64,000 bases of DNA from Serilophus lunatus (Eukaryota; Chordata; Aves; Passeriformes; Eurylaimidae). Of the stretch, positions 55,201 to 61,172 are shown one piece after another. Position numbers and translations under genes: made by a program. The stretch covers positions 892,301-956,300 of the forward strand of contig VXBA01002396.1 of NCBI GenBank assembly GCA_013399895.1, read 5' to 3'. Positions within the stretch are counted from its first letter, which is position 1. The number at the start of each line of letters is the position of its first letter. The notes beneath the pieces were generated by a model. It searched no databases, had not been told where the DNA came from, and saw nothing but the letters and a program-made list of their open reading frames with translations.

Positions 55201-58200
55201 GCGGTATATTATCATAAGGAAACAGGATCCTTAAAGCAGTCCCTCTAAGGATGCATGATCTGTTCTGCAAAAACTCTTAATAGCGCTTTAAGATTTTGGC
55301 ATCGAAATCTGGATAACATTTATTTTATGCTCTGGTCTTTTGCATTACTGCTCCATGCTGGGAAAGCACAATCTTCCTTGTGATAAGCACTGAAAAGGGA
55401 AACCTTTTGGGCAAAGGCTCAAACAGTCATCTGATCACTGATGACCTGGTTTTGCAATTAAATTAGTCCACCTCAGTGATGTGCCTTTAGAGAGTTTGGT
55501 ATTGTTTCTTAATTTCAAGACAGTTAAAACACCAACAGAAGTACTCCAAATAAGGCAAAAAGTTTTTTCTATTGTTTCATTTCCTTTTCCAAAGTAAGGG
55601 GAAAATTACTAATTATCCAGACAGATCTATAACCCATGTTAACTTCTGTGGACTAATTTCACTATTCAGTTTACTCTTAATTTTTTCTCTTTGCAGAGCC
55701 ATAAATCCACTCCTTATAACTGTGTTTATTATGTCTACATCACTGAACAATTCTTTAAAATACAAGCACATATAGTAAGTCATATGCAGTATGGATTATT
55801 TTACTCATCTTTGCAAGTAAATGTAGAGTATTCAGAGTATGCACTATCTAACTGCAATGATAAGATGGTATCTGTTTAATTGAACAACTAGACAGGTCTT
55901 TTAAAGTTAAATGTACAGCTAATCTATGAGGTCATTCATGTGAGATGACAGTTCCTAAATCTCTAAATGAGTCAAGTTATAGTCACTTTTCTCTGTTCTG
56001 GACTACCTTTAAACTGCACTAAGAACGTGTACAAATCTCTTCCTGCTTGATTTACGAAGACCCACAGTGGACTAACCTCTATTTTATCGTTTTTCCTTCA
56101 ATGAAATGTCCTTTAAAATCTTTGAAAATTACACACTAATTTTCTCTCCAGAACAAAATGTTCACTCCATCATCCAATAAGTGAAAACAAACAACAATTC
56201 AACAGCGAAAAGCATCTGAGAGTCATAACGAAATTTGCAATGCTGATCAAGAGATTTTCAGATGAAAAAACAGTAATGCATATGAACTATTCATTCTACA
56301 CATCAGACAGAAGTACACAAATATCCATCCAACTAAGATTTGAATTCAATTATCCCTCACACAGAATATCCATTTTTCTATTATTTATCGCCCAGGCATT
56401 AGCATGCTCACAAACACACTTCGAAGACTGACAACATTCTGTATTTACCATAATGTTTTTTTAAACTTCATTGAGCAAACACGAAAACCTCAAAACAAAC
56501 TTAAGCTAATGCAAAAGGCATATACCAATGCAGAAGAATTGAGCACTTCACTCTTCTCTAGAAGAAAGTGTGCTTTATAGGATTTATTTAATAGGAAAAA
56601 AGTTAATTATTATGCGCGGTTGAACAGATTACTTTTCCATTCAATGAATGTGTTCTTACTATTCTAAGACATAAAAGCCTCCATAAATACTAAAGAATGA
56701 CTTTAGCACAGTTACAGAACTAGAAGAAGTGTGCGGGGAAAGATAGATTTAAAAAAATTAAGTAGCATTTTAGCAATAAACATGAAAATTAAGACCAAAC
56801 CTGATGACTAGACATTGAACTGAAATTGACCAAGCCAAAACAATTCCAGCATACAAGTAGAGCTATTAATGAAACAAAAAGATAAAAATATGCCTAAATC
56901 ACAAATCCGGAGGATAAAGATAACACACAAGACGTTGGTTTGGGCTTTTTTCCATCTAATAATTTAGGCATTTTTGTTTCTTTTTAAGGTACATGTAACA
57001 CAAGCCTTAAAAAAAATAGCAACATTGAAGTGATTTCACTTATGCAATGAACAAAAACAGTGTTGTAGAAGTCTCAAGTCCTACCAATTCTCCATGTCCC
57101 ACACAATAACCTTTACTGATGTAATGTGAAAATGAATTTTACACCTTAGTTAGAAAAGCACTCAACCGAGAGGCAGGAAATCATAAGGACAAAATTGTCT
57201 GTTTTACTCTGATTTTCTTTGCAATTCAGTAGAGTTAAAAACTAGCCTTAAATTCATCACAGGATTAAGAATACATATGCCATAAAAAAGTAATACCAAA
57301 AAGGTACATTCTTTTCAATCTCTTCATCTCTTACATAATTACATTCTATGGTTAGGCTACTAAACTGTAGGTCTTCATAAGACATTAAATAAAGTTTGAA
57401 CACTTAAAGTAATTTCCTACTTAAATACTTGGTGATACTGACCTACCCTATGTGAAAATTCACTTTTCTTGGACTATTTTATTCTAGTAATTTCTTTTTG
57501 CATGTAAATAAAAGCACATGGCTTCATTTTTAAGATAAAGGCAAAACAACACTGTTGTTTCACTTGTACAAGACAAATTCCAGTTTTTAGTGAAACAGTA
57601 GCATAAAATGCTTTAAAGCTCTTAAAACCACACTGCTTTCAGTTTAGATATTTAATTCGTGCATGTTATAAGCACTTTCACATAACAACTCCAAAACAGA
57701 GAGAGTATTTGACAATGGACTCTTCACATTCATGCTTCAGTAGCTACATGGTAGAAATCAATAGGTTTCTGTTTTCCTACAAGCCACACGCATTTGCTTC
57801 CTTTCACTCAAACAGTGCTTGGGAAAGCAGCTTCCCACCTCTTCGCTTCTGAATAGTCAATCTGCTCTAATTATTGAAGTCAAGAAATAGTGTACTCTTT
57901 TCATTATAAAACAACTTCTGTTAAATTCAATACTTGCCCAGATACCTAGAAATCTTTAACAGTCATCAGATTAAAGCAGAGACAATGAAAACATGGAAGC
58001 AAAATGTTTTCTGGCAAGCATCCTTAACCACAAAACTATCGAAAATTCATAAATACAGGGTAAACATTTCTCTCTGATAAGCATTTTAAACACAGTACAT
58101 GCTATGATTATTTTTATACATTTTTAATAACCAAAATATATCTTGTTTCAGAAAACACTGTCCAAAGAAAGGAGTTATTAGAATAAATTCCCCTTGCTTA

Positions 58201-61172
58201 TGTATGTATTTTTAATGTCAAAGTTGTTGCAAGAAGCAGGTGGATCAGGAAAGATATGTGAAGAAAGGGAGAGAAAGGAAAGTACACTGCTCTGATTAAA
58301 TTGCAAATGCTATACTCTTATCTGACTTACATAATTGTGTAATATTATTTAAAAGTGTTATTCAACAAGCATAGAAACAGATAGAAAGCTATGCAATTAT
58401 ACAGGCAACTTCTACTTGTTGTAAGTACATCGATTCACAAGTATAAGTTAAGTATCTTTTGTAATTAATTAGAAGTGTTCTAGCACTAGTTGAATTGTCT
58501 ACAGAGAATGCAATATGAAATATCAATTTCTATGTGTAAATGGGCCATTTAAATCATGTTTATGTCCAATAGCTAAATTACAAAAGTACCCATGAAAATT
58601 AGTCAAGGGCAGACAATTACTTAGATTTTGAAAACAAATAACACAATTGCCTTTTTTTTTTTTTTTCCTTAAAAGAAACACTAGAAATGTAGAGGTTTTT
58701 TGACAGGGAAGATGACTATAAAGGAGAACAAGAAGAAAAACTATAGTTAAATGAAGAGATTCTGAGGCATATACTGGAAACAGAATGGATTAGAGTCAGA
58801 GGAAAGAGAAATCTGATTCAGAGTGTAGATAAAGGACTCAGGCATCTCTGATGCTTATCCAAGTCCTTCCCTTTCCTCACACTGCTTGTAAGTGATGTGC
58901 CAAAGGTAAACACAGATGAGATGTATTTCCTAGAACCAGTTGTTTTGAGACTTAAAGTGTTTAATTCGTTATGACATTCCTAACACAGTGAAGATTTTGG
59001 TTTCATTCAACTTTGGCTCAAAGGCTAGGGAACTGCTCCTTTTCTCTCTCATTAGTTCGGGAATACCATCCTGTCTACTTTACAGTGCCCTTTGTGCCCA
59101 TCACTGTTTCTCTCACAATTCTAAACAGGTCCCACTATTCCTGGCCACACCTTCTACTATAACCCGTTCCTGATGAAAATTGCATCTCTCTCTGCTTACT
59201 CTCTCAAACTGGTGTGGCATCTGTTGCTAATCCCTTCTCATACCAGTTGAGCCTCCTCTTAGTTTCATGCTATAATTTAGAAGGAATATACTGACATTAT
59301 CTGCACTATTTCCCTGCTGCAGAAAGTAGAATTTCTATCTCTTAAAATGGTCCCTCACAAATCCTACAAGACTCCATTTGAAATGCAAATACTCTAGAGG
59401 AAACTACCAGCTACCTATTTTTAGAAAGCCCTTCTGCTGCTTCTAACAAAGACTTTTAGATCTGCAGTCCTAGATTTCAATACCTCTGATAGCTAACATG
59501 AAAGCCAAAAACCAGCCATTTTAAAATTCTCTCAGAAGTAAAATCCTGCACAATTTTGACTCTCTGAAAATTAAAAAGTATATTTGGAGATAAAACTGTA
59601 TCTTACAAATAATTAACAACTAACATCAACACTCAGAGATCACTATGTTAGGTACCATCTACGTATTTCATACAAGATAAGCTTTCATCCTAAAAGCTTG
59701 CAATTAAGCTTATTAAAAGTGACACAAAGACATCAGAAAGAGACAAGATAATAATACATTAATTATTATTAGCATAAAGAAGAGTCATAGCATACCATTT
59801 GCCTAGTCACTGCAAAGTATTAGCACAACCAAGCATTTTTTAGAAAGCATCTGAAAATGAAAATGTGACTTTTCAGACTTATGTGGATCTTTTTTCATGT
59901 CGAGGGCAGCAGAAGAAAGTATGAAGGCTTTTCAATGAAAACTAGAACAATGATGTCTGACAACTAAGACCAATGAACTGAAAGCTCAAACCCTAATAAA
60001 ACACACTAAATATGTTCTAAAAATATGTTCTACATATTAAGTATGTAGAATGCACATTTCCCACTCTTCTCAAATGAGTTCATGATTTCAGTGAGACAAA
60101 ATCTGACTTTTGTGATGTTGCTCAATCCTGTCCACACTTAATGGAAAGTCAAATACTCACCTCATCAGTAAGAAACTCCTTACTGAGACCAAAGTCTGTC
60201 AGCACCACATGGCCATCAGAATCGAGGAGAATATTCTCAAGTTTTATATCCCGATATATAATCCCCAACTGCAAACAGAATATAAGAAAAATTATTTCCA
60301 AATAGTGTAACTACATCAAGGAGACATTGCTGAAGGCATGATGCTACCAAAATTTACATGATTTAGGTAATCTGACAGACAAAAGCTGTGCCTCAAAAAG
60401 GACAATTTTTAAATGCCTTCAAAGAAATAACTTAAAAATTACTTGAAAATTCTCAGAAATTACACTGTGCATTAATGTCTTAAAATTTAAAGTGCATACT
60501 ACATATCTCTTGAATCTAAAAGAGACTGAATGCTTGCTGTTGTATGTACAACTCAGTTCAGCTTTCACTAAGAATGAAAATGGACGCTTCTGTTATATGT
60601 TCTAGACATAGACCATACATGCTTTTGTAATAAACTACAAATCTGCTTACTACCTCTGAAAACTGTAAGGCTTTTCATGCCTACAGTTGTGCTAGGACTC
60701 AATTCTGTTGAAACAAGGACACCTGAACAACAATACAACCCAAAACTTGTTGTTCACTAAAAATTAGCTTTATTAACATACCCCATTTCACAAGGATTAC
60801 TAAAAGTAAACAATCATTTGTCACTAACACTATTCTTCAGATTATAGACAAAAAATTGTAGCCTTAATCCAGTGCACAAGAAGAGATGCCTCACAAGGAA
60901 TTATTTCTAATTATACAACCAATGTTCTTATGGTAGATAAAGTTACTTTGAACTTAAAACAACCTGAAGAAAGAATTCTCCTTACTAACTTCATGTGATG
61001 CAAAAAGAATACAGCTGTAGGTCCTCAAAATGAGCACTGGGATAAAGTTACTTTACCTTGTGGAGATGTTCGAGCGCCAAAACGATTTCCCCAATGTAAA
61101 TTTGCACCTCATTTTCTGAGAATCTCTCTCTGTGTGAAAGATGAGTAAACAATTCTCCTCCATTTATATAGT
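16024..61172 (-). CDS. RPS6KA5: Ribosomal protein S6 kinase alpha-5 (MSK1), 3' fourteen coding exons; 5' end outside window
   Basis: MSK1 is a nuclear serine/threonine kinase with two kinase domains. p38 and ERK1/2 activate it, and it phosphorylates histone H3, CREB1 and ATF1 (established family knowledge). Coding joins, low to high: 16024-16263, 17211-17374, 18337-18496, 19101-19292, 22048-22218, 24060-24153, 27253-27386, 28105-28230, 29488-29649, 30835-30985, 40098-40201, 43660-43743, 60161-60268, 61057-61172. These sum to 2006 nt: 668 residues (the first codon is split with the upstream exon) plus stop. Every intron is GT-AG and all phases match. Visible motifs: YRDIKLEN and DFG (kinase 1), AYSFCGTIEYMAPD (activation loop), FQGYSF (hydrophobic motif), LGEGSFS, AVK, HRDLKPEN, DFG and LKTPCFTLHYAAPE (kinase 2), and LAKRRKMKK (docking/NLS). 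The paralogue RPS6KA4 (MSK2) is less likely because the S/T-rich tail and linker match remembered MSK1 closely. About 120-135 N-terminal residues are missing to the right. Confidence 0.96.
16264..17210 (-). other. RPS6KA5: RPS6KA5 intron, 947 bp
   Basis: It lies between the C-terminal kinase end exon and the tail exon. GT-AG borders, phase 0. AT-rich with no recognisable element. Confidence 0.9.
17211..17374 (-). CDS. RPS6KA5: RPS6KA5 exon: end of C-terminal kinase domain
   Basis: It contains 54 codons plus two bases of a split Gly, from LLTVDPNKRIKMSSLRYNEW to ATFH. The acceptor is CTATTAG and the donor GTAAGT. LLTVDPNKR is the conserved subdomain XI region with its arginine. LMTPD carries the Thr-Pro site that corresponds to Thr700 of human MSK1, a p38/ERK target (family knowledge). 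The length and phases fit the flanking exons exactly. Confidence 0.96.
17375..18336 (-). other. RPS6KA5: RPS6KA5 intron, 962 bp
   Basis: GT-AG borders, phase 1 (splits a Gly codon). No repeat or coding signal recognised. Confidence 0.9.
18337..18496 (-). CDS. RPS6KA5: RPS6KA5 exon: C-lobe of C-terminal kinase (subdomains IX-X)
   Basis: It contains 53 codons plus one base, beginning YTMLSGQVPFQSQDRS and ending AKELIR with a split Gly codon. The acceptor is TGACAG and the donor GTATGT. LYTMLSGQVPF, formed with the preceding exon, is the usual CaMK-type C-lobe sequence. A following stretch, IMKKIKKGEFSFEGEAWKN, matches the alpha-G to alpha-H region of MSK1. Confidence 0.96.
18497..19100 (-). 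other. RPS6KA5: RPS6KA5 intron, 604 bp
   Basis: GT-AG borders, phase 0. It is the shortest intron in the window, and nothing notable is seen in it. Confidence 0.9.
19101..19292 (-). CDS. RPS6KA5: RPS6KA5 exon: DFG, activation loop and APE of C-terminal kinase
   Basis: It has 64 codons and is phase 0 at both ends, running from NLLFTDETDNSEIKIIDFG to DLWSLGVIL. It carries the metal-binding DFG (IIDFGFAR), the activation loop LKTPCFTLHYAAPE with the Thr-Pro equivalent to human Thr581 (the MAPK site), and the subdomain IX DxWSLG aspartate. All catalytic residues look intact. The acceptor is TTTTCAG and the donor GTAAGT. Confidence 0.97.
19293..22047 (-). other. RPS6KA5: RPS6KA5 intron, 2.8 kb
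   Basis: GT-AG borders, phase 0. AT-rich with no recognised interspersed repeat. The short open frames on both strands show no similarity. Confidence 0.9.
22048..22218 (-). CDS. RPS6KA5: RPS6KA5 exon: hinge to catalytic loop of C-terminal kinase
   Basis: It has 57 codons and is phase 0 at both ends, starting LHTFLVMELLKGGELLERI and ending VGVVHRDLKPE. It contains the hinge (MELLKGGEL), the alpha-E helix (LVSAVSHMHDVGVVHRD) and the catalytic-loop HRDLKPE, with Asn supplied by the next exon. Reading through the donor (GTATAG) would give one Val and then a stop. Confidence 0.97.
22689..22715. repeat. Perfect inverted repeat, 13-bp arms, 1-nt centre
   Basis: The left arm TGACTATTGAATT (22689-22701) and right arm AATTCAATAGTCA (22703-22715) are exact reverse complements around a single G. 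An additional GAATTCAAT copy lies just to the left at 22681. Confidence 0.9.
23418..23525 (-). mobile_element. Short CR1 3'-end remnant, minus strand
   Basis: TAGAATCACAGAGTAG then GGTTAGAAGGGAGC.. CATCTGGTCCAA..CTCAAAGCAGGGCCAA matches the terminal 100 bases of CR1 in reverse orientation. The right boundary is approximate. Confidence 0.8.
24060..24153 (-). CDS. RPS6KA5: RPS6KA5 exon: alpha-C helix region of C-terminal kinase
   Basis: It contains one base completing a split Arg codon plus 31 codons, MEANTQREITALKLCEGHPN to EVFHDQ. The Glu of QREI is the alpha-C glutamate that pairs with the ATP-binding lysine of the upstream exon. The acceptor is TTTCTAG and the donor GTATTT. Confidence 0.96.
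24154..27252 (-). other. RPS6KA5: RPS6KA5 intron, 3.1 kb
   Basis: GT-AG borders, phase 2 (splits an Arg codon). It includes the longest open frame in the window, 149 codons on the minus strand at 26427-26876, which has no recognisable domain and biased Cys/Arg/Ser content. I treat it as chance. Confidence 0.9.
27253..27386 (-). CDS. RPS6KA5: RPS6KA5 exon: glycine loop and ATP-binding lysine of C-terminal kinase
   Basis: It contains 44 codons plus two bases, from DSPFYHHYELDLKEKPLGEG to AVKIISK. LGEGSFSICRKC is the glycine-rich loop and AVK holds the ATP-anchoring lysine. The second kinase domain therefore starts here. The acceptor is CCTAACAG and the donor GTATAA. Confidence 0.96.
27387..28104 (-). 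other. RPS6KA5: RPS6KA5 intron, 718 bp
   Basis: GT-AG borders, phase 0, no notable content. Confidence 0.9.
28105..28230 (-). CDS. RPS6KA5: RPS6KA5 exon: linker with hydrophobic motif
   Basis: It has 42 codons and is phase 0 at both ends, starting GYSFVAPSILFKRNAATG and ending ARSAMMK. With FQ from the preceding exon it completes FQGYSF, the AGC hydrophobic motif. Its Ser corresponds to human Ser376, and Ser381 lies in VAPS; both are autophosphorylated by the C-terminal kinase (family knowledge). The second half (DPFQFYVGDERPGTTTI) differs from the human sequence I remember more than any other exon here. Confidence 0.95.
28231..29487 (-). other. RPS6KA5: RPS6KA5 intron, 1.3 kb
   Basis: GT-AG borders, phase 0. 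It splits the hydrophobic motif between FQ and GYSF. A short imperfect duplication, ACCTTAAACTTTTAATGG / ACCTTAAACTTTAAAAG, lies near 28567-28602. No other feature is recognised. Confidence 0.9.
29488..29649 (-). CDS. RPS6KA5: RPS6KA5 exon: AGC-kinase C-tail and inter-domain linker
   Basis: It has 54 codons and is phase 0 at both ends, from NMNWDDLAAKKIPAPFKPVI to TSERIFQ. It holds the PAPFKP segment typical of the AGC C-tail, the acidic stretch NFAEEFTEMDPTYSP, and the Ser-Pro that corresponds to human Ser360, a MAPK site (family knowledge). The acceptor is GTTTAG and the donor GTATTT. Confidence 0.96.
29650..30834 (-). other. RPS6KA5: RPS6KA5 intron, 1.2 kb
   Basis: GT-AG borders, phase 0, with a poly-A run near 29861-29875. 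Nothing else notable. Confidence 0.9.
30835..30985 (-). CDS. RPS6KA5: RPS6KA5 exon: end of N-terminal kinase domain
   Basis: It contains one base completing an Arg codon plus 50 codons, starting RILKSEPPYPQEMSALSKDI and ending IKQHPFFQ. LLMKDPKKRLGCG is the conserved subdomain XI segment with its arginine, and the HPFF motif closes the AGC catalytic domain. The acceptor is TTTAACAG and the donor GTAAAA. Confidence 0.96.
31884..32245 (-). mobile_element. CR1 LINE fragment, minus strand
   Basis: ACGGGAAGGGACCTCTGGAG, then GGTCATCTGGTCCAACA and the CR1 3' region (GGGCAGCCTGTACCAGTGCT) read in reverse. The terminal repeat is degenerate. 5'-truncated, and no intact pol frame remains. Confidence 0.9.
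33793..34200 (-). mobile_element. CR1 LINE fragment, minus strand
   Basis: The left end CAGAATCACAGAATTGTTAG is followed by GGTTGGAAGGGATCTCTGGA. The minus frame at 34111-33863 resembles the CR1 pol C-terminus (KHKKFHLRMRKIFTLRVAEH, WNRVPREVEESP). 5'-truncated. Confidence 0.92.
34352..36240 (-). mobile_element. Long CR1 LINE copy with broken endonuclease/RT reading frame, minus strand
   Basis: The 3' end is at 34352 (ATAGAATCATAGAATTGTTG). Going 5' on the minus strand, it has the CR1 3' region, then an RT segment at 35544-35101 (KGRSCLTNLISFCEKV, VSKAFG, VSHSILMEKL), the KAKAQLELNLATA segment near 35690, and an endonuclease/linker region at 36124-35780 (FVNREGLVGDVMAGGS), ending at PDVCWK-like sequence near 36235. 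The RT aspartates are lost (YMHVSKAFG where YLDFSKAFD is usual). The piece between about 35590 and 35610 joins regions that are far apart in an intact element, so there is an internal deletion. Inactive fossil. Confidence 0.9.
37275..37857 (+). mobile_element. Apparent solo LTR of an avian endogenous retrovirus (ERVL-like)
   Basis: It begins TGTGCTGGTTTCAGCTGG and ends GGGGTTAAACCACAACA, so it has imperfect terminal inverted repeats (TGTGCTGGT against TGTTGTGGT). CCTATTAAACTGTCTTTATC near 37720 resembles an LTR polyadenylation region. I recognise this layout from bird genomes. No gag/pol sequence and no partner LTR are nearby. The flanks (..TCACC / CCATC..) do not give a clean target-site duplication. 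Family assignment is from memory. Confidence 0.75.
40098..40201 (-). CDS. RPS6KA5: RPS6KA5 exon: subdomains IX-X of N-terminal kinase
   Basis: It contains 34 codons plus two bases, beginning AVDWWSVGVLMYELLTGASP and ending SQAEIS followed by AG of a split Arg codon. DWWSVG is the structural subdomain IX motif of AGC kinases. The acceptor is TTCTGTAG and the donor GTAAGA. It is separated from the next coding exon by a 9.1-kb intron. Confidence 0.96.
40202..43659 (-). other. RPS6KA5: RPS6KA5 intron, 3.5 kb
   Basis: GT-AG borders, phase 0. It contains one CR1 copy (40640-41350) and otherwise AT-rich sequence with short meaningless frames. Confidence 0.9.
40640..41350 (-). mobile_element. CR1 LINE fragment, minus strand
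   Basis: The left end TTCATAGAATGCTTTGGGTTAGAAGGGACC is followed by CR1 3' sequence through GGCTGTATTGACACCAGGGG and CAGCGCCTTGCACC. The 3' end is on the left. Diverged, and the right boundary is approximate. Confidence 0.92.
43660..43743 (-). CDS. RPS6KA5: RPS6KA5 exon: activation loop of N-terminal kinase
   Basis: It is 84 nt (28 codons), phase 0 at both ends. It starts NERAYSFCGTIEYMAPDIV and ends GETGHDK. AYSFCGT carries the activation-loop Ser equivalent to human Ser212, and MAPD is the APE-equivalent motif. The acceptor is TTTTAATAG and the donor GTATGT. It is a short exon isolated between 3.5-kb and 16.4-kb introns. Confidence 0.96.
44285..44320. repeat. Purine-rich (GA)n-like tract
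   Basis: GAGAGAGACAAGAGAGAGAA followed by AGAGAAAGGCAGGCAG, an interrupted GA microsatellite. Confidence 0.75.
45567..45987 (+). mobile_element. CR1 LINE fragment, plus strand
   Basis: TGAGAGACATGGAGATACTG, then GAGAGAGAGCAGCAAAGAGCC and CTCAGGGAGATCTC, ending GACCTCCAGAGATCCCTTCC and AACCTGAACCACTCTGTGATTTT. This is the CR1 3' region in sense orientation, opposite to RPS6KA5. 5'-truncated. Confidence 0.92.
48655..48879 (+). mobile_element. CR1 LINE 3'-end fragment, plus strand
   Basis: GGAGGTTAGATTAGACATTA, then GGAAAAAATTCTCC and GGACTTGATGGTCTTTGAGG, ending CCAACCTTAGCGATTCCACGATTCTG. Only the last 225 bases of CR1 are present. Confidence 0.92.
51335..51358. repeat. Poly-A simple repeat
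   Basis: A run of A interrupted by a single T (AAAAAAATAAAA...), flanked by single-copy DNA. Confidence 0.9.
52529..52970. repeat. GC-richer block with two perfect palindromes, possible unclassified repeat
   Basis: The block is clearly richer in G+C than its surroundings. It begins at a perfect 14-bp palindrome, GTCAGGGCCCTGAC (52529-52542), and contains an inverted repeat CACTGACCA-C-TGGTCAGTG (52899-52917). Its composition is like that of LTR or LINE pieces in bird DNA, but I do not recognise a family. Boundaries are approximate. Confidence 0.4.
54801..54831. repeat. Adjacent poly-T and poly-A runs
   Basis: A run of T is followed directly by a run of A and then TATATA, forming a self-complementary AT tract in the large intron. 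Confidence 0.85.
58652..58666. repeat. Poly-T run
   Basis: An uninterrupted run of 15 T in the large intron. Confidence 0.9.
60161..60268 (-). CDS. RPS6KA5: RPS6KA5 exon: catalytic loop and DFG of N-terminal kinase
   Basis: It is 36 codons, phase 0 at both ends, starting LGIIYRDIKLENILLDSDGH and ending FLTDE. YRDIKLEN is the catalytic loop (Tyr replaces the usual His, as in other AGC kinases of the RSK/MSK group), and TDFGLSK carries the metal-binding Asp. The acceptor is TTTGCAG and the donor GTGAGT. Confidence 0.97.
60269..61056 (-). other. RPS6KA5: RPS6KA5 intron, 788 bp
   Basis: GT-AG borders, phase 0, between the hinge exon and the catalytic-loop exon. Nothing else is recognised. Confidence 0.9.
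61057..61172 (-). CDS. RPS6KA5: RPS6KA5 exon: hinge and alpha-D/alpha-E of N-terminal kinase (most 5' exon in window)
   Basis: It contains two bases completing an Asp codon plus 38 codons, YINGGELFTHLSHRERFSEN to LALEHLHK. DYINGGELF is the hinge region. The acceptor is TTTTTTAG and the donor GTAAAG. Mammalian RPS6KA5 has 17 exons, so this should be exon 4. The preceding exon (expected to encode the RTERQVLEHIRQSPF-type segment) is not found between 61173 and 64000. Confidence 0.95.

Larger units (their letters stand above)
43744..60160 (-). other. RPS6KA5: RPS6KA5 intron, 16.4 kb
   Basis: GT-AG borders, phase 0. It has CR1 pieces at 45567-45987 and 48655-48879 (both plus strand), an unclassified GC-richer block at 52529-52970 and homopolymer runs. 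From 53.0 to 60.1 kb I recognise no interspersed repeat and no gene. Confidence 0.9.
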
